A DNA stretch of 64,000 bases, from the NCBI RefSeq assembly GCF_002938435.1, contig NZ_POQT01000001.1:202110-266109 (forward strand), given 5' to 3'. The DNA comes from Blastococcus saxobsidens (GTDB lineage Bacteria; Actinomycetota; Actinomycetes; Mycobacteriales; Geodermatophilaceae). Position 1 is the stretch's first letter, and the number at the start of each line of letters is the position of its first letter. The notes below the pieces were generated by a model. The model was not told the origin of the DNA. It was given only the letters and a program-made list of their open reading frames with translations, and ran no database searches. The position numbers were made by a program, and so were the translations under genes. This document shows positions 22,726-29,679 of this stretch, one piece after another.

Positions 22726-23583
22726 GTGACCCTCGCACCTCCCGCCACCGCGGGGACCGGCGCCTCGGTGGACGCGCTGGCCGACCTCGTGGCCGACGGC
22801 GACGTCGTGGTGCTCTCCGGCGCCGGGCTGTCGACCGACTCGGGGATCCCCGACTACCGGGGCGCCACCGGCAGCCTCCGCCGGCACACCCCCATGACCT
22901 ACCAGACCTTCACCCGTGACCCTCGCGGTCGGCACCGGTACTGGGCGCGCAGCTTCGTCGGCTGGCGGCAGATGCGGGCCGCCCGTCCCAACGACGGCCA
23001 CCGGTCGGTGGCGGAGCTGCAATCCGCAGGGCTGCTCCGGGGGGTCATCACGCAGAACGTCGACGGCCTGCACCAGGCCGGCGGCGCCCGGGACGTCGTC
23101 GAGCTGCACGGCGGCCTCGACCGCACCGTCTGCCTCGGCTGCGGCGACGTCGCCGACCGTGCGGCGCTCGACGAACGGCTGCAGGCGGTCAACCCCGGCT
23201 TCGGCCCGCGGGTCGACGAGATCAACCCCGACGGCGACGCCGAGCTGCCCGACGCGGTGCTCGACGGCTTCGTGATGGTCGACTGCCTGGCCTGTGGCGA
23301 GGACCTGCTGAAGCCCGACGTCGTGTTCTTCGGCGAGACGGTGCCCCGCGACCGGGTCGACTCCTGCTTCGCCCTGGTCGAGGAGGCCGGCGGCCTGCTC
23401 GTGCTGGGCTCCTCCCTGTCGGTCATGAGCGGCTACCGGTTCGTGCTGCGCGCGGCCAAGCTCGGCATCCCGGTCGGGATCGTCAACGTCGGACCGACGC
23501 GCGGGGACGCCAAGGCCGACGTGCGGGTCGACGCCCCGCTCGGCCAGGTCCTGCCGGCGCTCGCGGCCCGCCTGGCCGGATGA
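22726..23583 (+). CDS. Sir2-family NAD-dependent deacylase
   Basis: A 285-residue sirtuin. It has the NAD site SGAGLSTDSGIPDYRG (31-46), TQNVDGLHQAGG from residue 109, the catalytic H128 in VELHGG, and a zinc site formed by C136, C139, C187 and C190. The DFRG motif reads DYRG and the spacing around the zinc site fits the SIRT4-like class II group. It removes acyl groups from protein lysines or has ADP-ribosyl transfer activity; targets are unknown. GTG 22726 is the first in-frame start. The stop overlaps the ATG of the next gene. Confidence 0.92.
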   Translation: MTLAPPATAGTGASVDALADLVADGDVVVLSGAGLSTDSGIPDYRGATGSLRRHTPMTYQTFTRDPRGRHRYWARSFVGWRQMRAARPNDGHRSVAELQSAGLLRGVITQNVDGLHQAGGARDVVELHGGLDRTVCLGCGDVADRAALDERLQAVNPGFGPRVDEINPDGDAELPDAVLDGFVMVDCLACGEDLLKPDVVFFGETVPRDRVDSCFALVEEAGGLLVLGSSLSVMSGYRFVLRAAKLGIPVGIVNVGPTRGDAKADVRVDAPLGQVLPALAARLAG

Positions 23584-24215
23584 GCCGCGAGGTCGAGCCG
23601 ACCGACGACGGCCGGTACGTCGTCGTGGACGGCCGCCGCTGGCGGACCGCCGACCCGGCGCTGCCCGACGACGTGCCGACCCGGCTGCTGCACCACCTGG
23701 GCGTGGCCCGCTCGGCGGTGCGCACGGCCGCCGGGGACGACGCCGCGGTCGCCGCCGCCCGCGCCCGGGTGCAGCTGGCCAAGACCGGCCTGGGGGAGCG
23801 CGGGCCGGCGTGGTGGCGAAAGGACCTCCCTGCCCCCCCACCGCTCGCACGCTCGCGGCGGGCCCCTGCAGGAAGGCCACGGCTGATCCGGCGGGCAACG
23901 GCGCGTTCGGTCACGATGGTGGGCGATGCAGACCTTCGTGCCGGTGGCCGACTTCGCCGACAGCGCGCGGCTGCTGGACTCCCCGCGGCTGGGCAAGCAG
24001 CGGGTGGAGACCCTGCAGATCCTGCGAGCGCTCGAGCTCCCCGACTACGGCTGGGCGAGCCATCCCGCCGTCCTCATGTGGAAGGGCCGCACCCCGGCGC
24101 TGGTCGCCTACGGGCTGGCGATGGCCAGGGTCTGGCGCGAGCGCGGCTTCGCCGACACCACCGAGGCGCAGATCGGCGAGTTCGCCCCCGAGGTGATCGG
24201 CCGGTCGCAGGCTGA
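23580..24215 (+). CDS. Small conserved protein whose 3' end runs into a repeat
   Basis: The frame starts in an ATGA overlap with the sirtuin stop. Residues 1-79 look like an intact small actinobacterial protein (EVEPTDDGRYVVVDGRRWR, LLHHLGVARSAVRTA, RVQLAKTGLGERGPAWW). From codon 80 the DNA is a copy of the dispersed hairpin repeat (23819-23879) and the frame stays open through it and 290 bp into the next gene, in another frame, to TGA 24215. I infer that the repeat removed the original stop near W79, leaving a 211-residue product with a non-native arginine-rich tail. I do not recognise a function for the intact part. Confidence 0.5.
   Translation: MSREVEPTDDGRYVVVDGRRWRTADPALPDDVPTRLLHHLGVARSAVRTAAGDDAAVAAARARVQLAKTGLGERGPAWWRKDLPAPPPLARSRRAPAGRPRLIRRATARSVTMVGDADLRAGGRLRRQRAAAGLPAAGQAAGGDPADPASARAPRLRLGEPSRRPHVEGPHPGAGRLRAGDGQGLARARLRRHHRGADRRVRPRGDRPVAG
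23819..23879. repeat. Dispersed hairpin repeat, copy 1
   Basis: One of four related copies in the window. Core features are a CCTGC ... GCAGG outer stem, an inner pyrimidine-rich arm pairing with GGCGGG, and a loop with CTCGCACGCTCGCGG. This copy begins at the 3' end of the small gene starting at 23580 and ends 46 bp before the next ATG. Confidence 0.7.
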
Positions 24216-24840
24216 GCTGGCGGCGGCCGGCCTGCTGCCCTCCTGGATCGGCAACGAGGCGCTGCACCTGTCGCACCGGTCCAACCTGGTCGCCAAGGAC
24301 CCGGAGTTCTACCGCGGCCGCTTCGCCGAGCTGTTCGGCCCCGAGCCGGACGACCTGCCCTACCTCTGGCCGGGGCCGGACGACGTGCCCCCGCGGCCCG
24401 AGCCCCAGGGTGTGCGGGTCTGGGTGGCGCGGCCGCGGTCGCACAACGAGCTGGGCGCGTGCCTGGCCGCCGGCGTGGTCGGGCTCGGCACGCAGTCGGG
24501 GATCGACGTCGACGCCACCGGACTGGACCCCGCCGAGCTGCGCGCGCTGTCGAAGGAGATCTCCGGGCGCCGGCCGGCCAAGGACCTCCGCCAGCTGTCG
24601 GCCTTCCTCGACGAGGTGCGACCGGGTGACCGGATCGGCCTGCCCGTCGAGCACGGGGCCGGGCTGCTGATGGGCGAGGTGGTGGGCGACTACCTCTTCC
24701 AGGGGCGCGAGCTGCTGCCGCACCGGCGACCGGCGCGCTGGGAGCGGGTGGTGCCGCGGGCGGCCGCCCGGCCGCCCGCGACCCTCCAGGACCCCCGCGC
24801 GCTCTTCCAGGTCACCCTCGACCCGGCGGTGCTGGACTAG
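23926..24840 (+). CDS. MSMEG_6728-like (pyrimidine-dimer glycosylase-type) protein fused to an EVE/Mrr_N-like domain
   Basis: 304 residues in two parts. Residues 1-149 (MQTFVPVADFADSARLLDSP, GKQRVETLQILRALE, WASHPAVLMWKG, LSHRSNLVAKDPEFYR) match the MSMEG_6728 family, related to T4-type pyrimidine dimer DNA glycosylases. Residues 163-280 (VRVWVARPRSHNELGACLAA, VVGLGTQSGIDV, DEVRPGDRIGLPVEH, MGEVVGDYLFQ, LPHRRPARWERVVPR) resemble the EVE-like N-terminal domain of Mrr-type restriction proteins, which reads modified DNA bases. A linker of 13 residues joins them. I infer a DNA damage or modification reader-glycosylase. The 3' end overlaps the convergent thioesterase gene by 29 bp. Confidence 0.65.
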   Translation: MQTFVPVADFADSARLLDSPRLGKQRVETLQILRALELPDYGWASHPAVLMWKGRTPALVAYGLAMARVWRERGFADTTEAQIGEFAPEVIGRSQAELAAAGLLPSWIGNEALHLSHRSNLVAKDPEFYRGRFAELFGPEPDDLPYLWPGPDDVPPRPEPQGVRVWVARPRSHNELGACLAAGVVGLGTQSGIDVDATGLDPAELRALSKEISGRRPAKDLRQLSAFLDEVRPGDRIGLPVEHGAGLLMGEVVGDYLFQGRELLPHRRPARWERVVPRAAARPPATLQDPRALFQVTLDPAVLD

Positions 24841-25261
24841 CCGCAAAGCCGTTCAGCGGCACGTTCTGCAGCCGCACCTGGCCGCGGGCGACGAGCTTGC
24901 CGTCCTCGGCGCGGGTCAGCTGCACCAGCCAGAGCTGCTGGGTGCGGCCCTGCTGGATCGGCTCGGCGACGACGTCGAGCCGGCCGCCGGTCGTGCTGCG
25001 GACGAAGTCGGTGTTGTTGTTGACCCCGACGGCGAACTGGCCGTGCTCCTGGACGGCCACGCTGGCGCCGACGCTGGCGGCGGACTCGATCACGGCGCTG
25101 TACAGGCCTCCGTGGACCACGCCCCACGGGGTGTGGTGGTCGGGCCCGACGTCGACGTGCCCGCTGACCCGGGTGCCGCTCGCCTCGGCGATCTCGAAGC
25201 CCATCGCCGCGACGAACGCCCCGCCGGCCGTCAGGTCCACGGGCGGGCGGTCGGCGCTCAC
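24812..25261 (-). CDS. PaaI-type hotdog-fold thioesterase
   Basis: A 149-residue hotdog-fold protein. The catalytic region HHTPWGVVHGGLYSAVIESA and NNNTDFVRSTTGGRLDVVA match the PaaI/YbgC-like acyl-CoA thioesterase group. The substrate is unknown. GTG 25261 overlaps the TGA of the upstream VOC gene (GTGA), so the two are coupled; a GTG three codons earlier is also possible. The C-terminus overlaps the convergent glycosylase-fusion gene. Confidence 0.87.
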   Translation of the reverse strand: MSADRPPVDLTAGGAFVAAMGFEIAEASGTRVSGHVDVGPDHHTPWGVVHGGLYSAVIESAASVGASVAVQEHGQFAVGVNNNTDFVRSTTGGRLDVVAEPIQQGRTQQLWLVQLTRAEDGKLVARGQVRLQNVPLNGFAASPAPPGRG

Positions 25262-25617
25262 GAGTCCCACACCAGGCAGAACGGGTGCCCGACCGGGTCG
25301 GCGTAGACGCGGAAGTCGCCCCCGCCACCGGGCAGCTTCCGCGCGCCCAGCGCCAGCACCTTCGGCTCGGCCTCCTCGATGTCGGCGACCCGCACGTCGA
25401 GGTGGAACTGCTGCGGCCGGCCCGGATCCGGCCAGTCCGGCGGCTGGAGGTCGGGGGCCTGCTGGAAGGCCAGCCGGTAGCCGGCGCCGGTGAGGACCAC
25501 CCAGTCGTCGCCGGGACCGCCCTTGCTGATCTCCATGCCGAGCAGGCCGGCGTAGAAGCCGGCCAGGGCGTGCGCGTCAGGCGCGTCGATCACGACGGAG
25601 TGGAGTTGACCGATCAT
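25258..25617 (-). CDS. VOC (glyoxalase/dioxygenase-fold) family protein
   Basis: A 119-residue single-unit vicinal-oxygen-chelate protein: IGQLHSVVIDAPDAHALAGF, GDDWVVLTGAGYRLAFQQAP, QFHLDVRVADIEEAE and VYADPVGHPFCLV. H5, H-x-D in FHLDV and the terminal DPxGHPF(C) pattern match the glyoxalase-like group PF18029/PF00903. Function unassigned. ATG 25617 has AGGTGAGG upstream at a better spacing than the ATG at 25626. It is divergent from the YbaK gene. Confidence 0.82.
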   Translation of the reverse strand: MIGQLHSVVIDAPDAHALAGFYAGLLGMEISKGGPGDDWVVLTGAGYRLAFQQAPDLQPPDWPDPGRPQQFHLDVRVADIEEAEPKVLALGARKLPGGGGDFRVYADPVGHPFCLVWDS

Positions 25618-25735
25618 GCGACCCATCCTCACCTGGCGGCCGGGCGGCCGACAGCCCGGACCCGGCACGGGACCGCTGCGATCCGGCCACGGCCCCCGCC
25701 TGCGGTCGATCGAGCGCGTGCCGCAGGATCGGGGC

Positions 25736-26440
25736 ATGCCCGACCTCCCCGCGCCCGCTCTCGGCTCGCTGACCTGGCTGCCGGCCGCCGACCGCCCGGA
25801 CCTGGTGGCGGCCCCGGTGGCCAGCGCGCTGGCCGTCCTCGACGGCCCGGCGTGGGTCGCCGAGATCGACGACGACCTGGCCGACACCGCCGCCTTCACC
25901 GAGGCGTACGGGGTGCCGCTGGAGGCCTCGGCCAACTGCGTCGTCGTCGCCGCCCGCCGCGCCGGGGAGACCACGCTGGCCGCCTGCCTCGTGCTCGCCA
26001 CCACGCGGGCGGACGTCAACGGGCTGGTGCGCCGGCACCTGGGTGCGCGGAAGGCGTCGTTCGCACCGCAGGACGTCGCGGTCGCCGAGAGCGGCATGGC
26101 CTACGGCGGCATCACCCCGGTCGGCCTGCCCGCGTCCTGGCCGCTGCTGGTCGACGCGGGCGTCGCGGCGGCCGACCTGGTGGTCATCGGCTCGGGCACG
26201 CGCGGCAGCAAGCTGGCGGTCCCGGGCTCGCTGCTGGCGGCGCTGCCGGCCGCCGAGGTGCTCGAGGGCCTCGGTCAGCCGCTGCCGGACGAGGCCCCCT
26301 CGCCACCGCCGGCCCAGCCGCTGCGCGTGCGCCGGGCCCCGGACGACAGCGACGTGGGATGGGGCGAGCGGCCCTCCGACGTCTCCGACGACGACCGTCG
26401 CTACCTCGAGGACCGGCCCCCGCACTGGGGCAGCGACTGA
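25736..26440 (+). CDS. YbaK/EbsC-family aminoacyl-tRNA deacylase-like protein with acidic tail
   Basis: 234 residues. Residues ~30-180 form a YbaK/ProRS-editing-like domain (ANCVVVAARRAGETTLAACL, TTRADVNGLVRRHLGARKAS, AYGGITPVGLPASWPLLVD, VIGSGTRGSKLAVPGSLL), which in relatives hydrolyses mischarged tRNA. A 50-residue tail follows, ending DDSDVGWGERPSDVSDDDRR and YLEDRPPHWG; this looks like a separate conserved actinobacterial motif rather than part of the fold. ATG 25736 is chosen over a GTG six codons earlier. It ends exactly where the convergent mscL gene and a repeat copy begin. Confidence 0.78.
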   Translation: MPDLPAPALGSLTWLPAADRPDLVAAPVASALAVLDGPAWVAEIDDDLADTAAFTEAYGVPLEASANCVVVAARRAGETTLAACLVLATTRADVNGLVRRHLGARKASFAPQDVAVAESGMAYGGITPVGLPASWPLLVDAGVAAADLVVIGSGTRGSKLAVPGSLLAALPAAEVLEGLGQPLPDEAPSPPPAQPLRVRRAPDDSDVGWGERPSDVSDDDRRYLEDRPPHWGSD

Positions 26441-26893
26441 TCAAGGACCCTCCTGCTCCCCGCCACTCGCAGGCTCGCGGCGGGGCCCTGCAGGAGGGCC
26501 GTTCCAGTGCGTTCCTCCCTGCTGGGTGCGCAGCAGGTCGCGGATCTCCACCAGCAGCTCCACCTCGGTGGGCGCGATCGGACCGGGTTCCTCGCCCTGC
26601 ACGCGCCGCTCCAGCAGCCGGTGCAGCGGCATGACCACGAGGAAGTAGAGGACCGCCGCGGTCAGCACGAAGGTGATCAGCTGGCTGACGAACGCCCCCC
26701 AGGTGAAGGTCTGCCCGTTGACCACGAACGTGCCGCCCAGTTCGCCGCCGCCGCCCAGCACCGCGATGAGCGGGGTGAGGAACGACTCGGCGAACCCGTT
26801 CACCAGCATCGTGAACGCCGAGCCGATGACGACCGCGACGGCGAGGTCCACGACGTTGCCGCGGAACAGGAAGTCCTTGAAGCCCTTCAGCAC
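26441..26893 (-). CDS. mscL: Large-conductance mechanosensitive channel MscL
   Basis: A 150-residue pentameric membrane channel opened by membrane tension during hypo-osmotic shock. It has the canonical start VLKGFKDFLFRGNVVDLAVA, a first helix with VVIGSAFTMLVNGFAESFLT, a periplasmic loop, a second helix (QLITFVLTAAVLYFLVV) and the cytoplasmic bundle TEVELLVEIRDLLR. The last ~22 residues (after TQQGGTHWNG) are encoded by a copy of the dispersed hairpin repeat, so the tail is repeat-derived. GTG 26893 aligns with the usual family start; GGATGG lies 4 nt upstream. Confidence 0.92.
   Translation of the reverse strand: MLKGFKDFLFRGNVVDLAVAVVIGSAFTMLVNGFAESFLTPLIAVLGGGGELGGTFVVNGQTFTWGAFVSQLITFVLTAAVLYFLVVMPLHRLLERRVQGEEPGPIAPTEVELLVEIRDLLRTQQGGTHWNGPPAGPRREPASGGEQEGP
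26443..26501. repeat. Dispersed hairpin repeat, copy 2 (within mscL 3' end)
   Basis: The most regular copy: outer arms CCCTCCTGC and GCAGGAGGG, inner arms CCCCGCC and GGCGGGG, loop ACTCGCAGGCTCGC. It forms the 3' end of mscL and lies between two convergent genes, where it could also act as a bidirectional terminator. Confidence 0.75.
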
Positions 26894-26938
26894 CTGACCA
26901 TCCAGCCACACCCGCGCCCGGCCCGCTCGGGCGGCCGG

Positions 26939-27565
26939 TCAGGGTGGTGGCAGGCTGATGGTGAGCGTCGCCTCCGCCGACGCCGCGGCGAGGCGGGCCG
27001 CGGTGCCGGCGTCCACGGCGAGCAGCAGCAGACCGGCACCCGGGTCCGCCACGTCCGCCCGGCCGGGGGCGGCCAGGACGAGCGCCCCGGCGGCGACCCG
27101 CTCCGCGACCGCGGTGCCGCCCGCGGTGGCCAGCACGTCGACCCGGTCGCCGGCGCGGACCAGCGCGGTCACCGCCAGGTCGGCCAGCCGCACGGGGGCT
27201 GCCACCTGACCCTCGGGCAGCAGTGCGGTCAGCCCGGCCCCGACCAACCGGGCGTCGGTCAGCGGCTCACCGCGGCGCACCCCCGCGGCCAGCACCCGGT
27301 GCTCGAGCAGCTCGGGCCGCTCCACCACGCCGTCGGGCACCACGTCGGGCGGGACGGCCGCCACGGTCAGGTGCCCCGCGGCCAGCTGCGTGCCGGCGGG
27401 GAGATCGGCGACCGCCACCACCACCGGGACCGCGGCGGGTCCACCGACCCCGGCAGGGGCCGGGTCCGGCTGGAGCGCGAGCACCAGGGCAAGGCTGACG
27501 AGGAGCCCGGCGGCTCCGCGGCGGGCGAGATGGACGGGTGACCGGGACCGGCGCAGACGCGGCAT
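26939..27565 (-). CDS. SAF-domain protein, CpaB/RcpC-like
   Basis: 208 residues. A basic head (MPRLRRSRSPVHLARRG), one membrane segment (AAGLLVSLALVLALQP), then a periplasmic SAF domain (VPVVVAVADLPAGTQLAAGH, HRVLAAGVRRGEPLTDARL) and an RcpC-like stretch (VRAGDRVDVLATAGG). This is the layout of CpaB/RcpC proteins of Flp (tad) pilus assembly, but no other tad gene is in the window, so it may be an orphan. ATG 27565 is the only start before the membrane segment that keeps the basic head. Confidence 0.75.
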   Translation of the reverse strand: MPRLRRSRSPVHLARRGAAGLLVSLALVLALQPDPAPAGVGGPAAVPVVVAVADLPAGTQLAAGHLTVAAVPPDVVPDGVVERPELLEHRVLAAGVRRGEPLTDARLVGAGLTALLPEGQVAAPVRLADLAVTALVRAGDRVDVLATAGGTAVAERVAAGALVLAAPGRADVADPGAGLLLLAVDAGTAARLAAASAEATLTISLPPP

Positions 27566-27627
27566 GCGCCGACCCTGCCCGGCGCGGGTGCGCGGGCAGG
27601 GTCGTCGCGGCGTTCTGTGGACCCGGT

Positions 27628-27648
27628 GCGCCCCTGTGGACGGGGCGC
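27628..27648 (-). terminator. Hairpin after the FmdB-like gene
   Basis: Perfect 7-bp arms GCGCCCC and GGGGCGC with a 7-nt loop, 12 bp past the stop of the FmdB-like gene on the minus strand. No T tract. Confidence 0.5.
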
Positions 27649-27659
27649 TCAGCCGAGCG

Positions 27660-27986
27660 TCAGTTGGCTGCCTTGGCCGTGCTGCCGGAGGTCGACGACG
27701 GCGTGCTGCTGGTCGAGGAGCTCGAGGAGCTGTCCTTGGCCGCCGCCGGGGTCGGGGTGGACGGCGTCGACGAGCTGCTCGGGGTGTCCGAGGAGCTGCT
27801 GCCCTTGCGGCTGTCGGTGCGGTAGAAGCCCGATCCCTTGAAGACCACGCCCACCGATCCGTAGACCTTGCGCACCGCGGCGCCGCACTCGGGGCACTCG
27901 GCGACCGGCGCGTCGGTGAAGGACTGCACGACCTCGAACTGGTGCTTGTCCTCGGGGTTGGTGCAGGCGTACTGGTAGGTGGGCAC
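27660..27986 (-). CDS. FmdB-like zinc-ribbon protein with Ser/Thr-rich tail
   Basis: 108 residues. The N-terminal half has the FmdB/CxxC_CxxC layout (VPTYQYACTNPEDKHQFEVV, FTDAPVAECPECG, VYGSVGVVFKGSGFYRTDSR). The first knuckle, normally CxxC, has only C8 (ACTNPEDKHQFE), so the zinc site may use histidine or be weak; the second (CPEC) is intact. Residues ~63-108 are a low-complexity Ser/Thr/Pro/Ala tail. Function in actinobacteria is unknown. GTG 27986 gives the usual start. Confidence 0.8.
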   Translation of the reverse strand: MPTYQYACTNPEDKHQFEVVQSFTDAPVAECPECGAAVRKVYGSVGVVFKGSGFYRTDSRKGSSSSDTPSSSSTPSTPTPAAAKDSSSSSSTSSTPSSTSGSTAKAAN

Positions 27987-28149
27987 TGCGGTGGTCTCCC
28001 TGGTCGAGCAGAAGAAATCGGGGCTGGCACTCGACCCCGTCGACTGCCAATGATGCGTCATGCGAGGACCGTCCGTCACCTGTGTCGCCGCGCACGCTCC
28101 CGGAGGAGGGCGTTCCGCGCGTCCTGCTCGACCACGAGGAGGACCCGGG

Positions 28150-29679
28150 TCAGCGGCCGAGGTGCCGGTAGCGGTGCAGCCGGGTGCGGAAGCGCTCGGT
28201 GTCGTCGCGGCCCAGCAGCCCGGCCAGCTCCTCGCCGAGCACCCGGCCCAGCCGCTGGCAGAAATCCGTGGGCTCGTCCGCAGCGTCGGGCCGCTCCGGC
28301 ACCACGCGGTCGACGATCCCCGCCCGCCACAGGTCGGTGGCCCGCACGCCCTGGTTCGCCGCCATCTCGTCGGCGCGGTCGACGGTGCGGTGCACGATCG
28401 CCGAGGCGCCCTCCGGGGGCAGCGGGCCCAGCCAGCCGTTGGCCGCGGCCAGCACCCGGTCGGCCGGGACGAGCGCCAGCGCGCCGCCACCGGTGCCCTG
28501 CCCGAGCAGCACCGCCAGCGTCGGCGCCTTGAGCACCACCAGGTCGTGCAGGCAGCGCGCGATCTCCCCGGCCAGCCCGCCCTCCTCCGCCTCGCGGGAG
28601 AGGGCCGCCCCCGGGGTGTCGATCAGCGTCACCAGCGGCAGCCGCAGCTGCTCGGCCAGGTGCATGCCGCGGCGGGCCTCCCGCAGGGCGGCCGGGCCCA
28701 GCGGCGCCGACATCGACTGCCCGCGCCGGTCCTGACCCAGGACGACGCAGGGTGCGCCGGCGAAGCGGGCCAGCGCCAGCAGCAGCCCCGGGTCCTTCTC
28801 GCCGGCGCCGGTGCCCGACAGGCCCACCACGTCGGTGGCCGCGGTGCGCAGCAGCCGCCGCACGCCGGGGCGGTCCTCCCGCCGCGACGCGGTGACGACG
28901 TCCCACGCGCTGCGCCCGTCCTCCGGGTCGTCGGCGTCCCTGCCGTCGTCCTCCGTGGGGCGCTCGGCGTCCCGGACGTCGACGTGCCACGTCTGCCGGG
29001 CGGAGAGCACCCGCAGCGCCCGGTCGGCGAGGTCGGCGACCTCCTCGTGCGGGACGACGGCGTCGATGAGCCCGTGCTCGGCCAGGTTCTCGGCGGTCTG
29101 CACGCCCTCGGGGAACGGCTCGCCGTACAGCGCCTCGAACACCCGCGGCCCGAGGAAGCCGATCGAGGCACCGGGCTCGGCGATGGTGACGTGACCGAGG
29201 GAGCCCCAGGAGGCCAGGACGCCGCCGAAGGTGGGGTTGCGCAGGTAGACCAGGTACGGCAGCCCGGCCTCCTTGTGCCGGGCGATCGCGGCGGTGATGC
29301 CGATCATCTGCAGGAAGGCGACGGTGCCCTCCTGCATGCGCGTCCCGCCGGAGACCGGGGCGGCCAGCAGCGGCAGGCCCTCGTCGGTGGCCCGCTCGAC
29401 CGCGGCGATGAGCCGCTCGGCGGCCGCGACGCCGATGGAGCCGGCCAGGAAGCCGAACTCCCCGGCCACGACCGCGACCCGGCGGCCGCGCAGCCGGCCC
29501 CCCCCGGTGATGACCGACTCGTCCTGGCGGGACTTCTCCGCCGCCCGGGCGAGCTCGCCGGCGTAGTCCTCTCCGACCTCCCGCGGCGGGATGGGGGAGT
29601 CCCACGACTGCCACGACCCGGGATCGAGGACGAGGTCGCGCAGGGCGCGGGCGTCCAGGCGGGCGGGGCGGTCGCTCAC
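28150..29679 (-). CDS. Fused acyl-CoA carboxylase carboxyltransferase (AccD/AccA-like)
   Basis: 509 residues with the beta-like half first and the alpha-like half second. The N half has GEFGFLAGSIGVAAAERLIAA, PLLAAPVSGGTRMQEG and YLRNPTFGGVLASWGSLGHV; the C half has VVLGQDRRGQSMSAPLGPAA, LVTLIDTPGAALSREAEEGG and LLGQGTGGGALAL. No N-terminal CxxC zinc motif is visible, as in acyl-CoA (propionyl-type) rather than AccD-type enzymes. It moves CO2 between carboxybiotin and an acyl-CoA. It overlaps the CoA-transferase stop by 4 bp and is last in an operon with that enzyme and a dicarboxylate carrier. The biotin carboxylase/carrier subunit is not nearby. Confidence 0.85.
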   Translation of the reverse strand: MSDRPARLDARALRDLVLDPGSWQSWDSPIPPREVGEDYAGELARAAEKSRQDESVITGGGRLRGRRVAVVAGEFGFLAGSIGVAAAERLIAAVERATDEGLPLLAAPVSGGTRMQEGTVAFLQMIGITAAIARHKEAGLPYLVYLRNPTFGGVLASWGSLGHVTIAEPGASIGFLGPRVFEALYGEPFPEGVQTAENLAEHGLIDAVVPHEEVADLADRALRVLSARQTWHVDVRDAERPTEDDGRDADDPEDGRSAWDVVTASRREDRPGVRRLLRTAATDVVGLSGTGAGEKDPGLLLALARFAGAPCVVLGQDRRGQSMSAPLGPAALREARRGMHLAEQLRLPLVTLIDTPGAALSREAEEGGLAGEIARCLHDLVVLKAPTLAVLLGQGTGGGALALVPADRVLAAANGWLGPLPPEGASAIVHRTVDRADEMAANQGVRATDLWRAGIVDRVVPERPDAADEPTDFCQRLGRVLGEELAGLLGRDDTERFRTRLHRYRHLGR

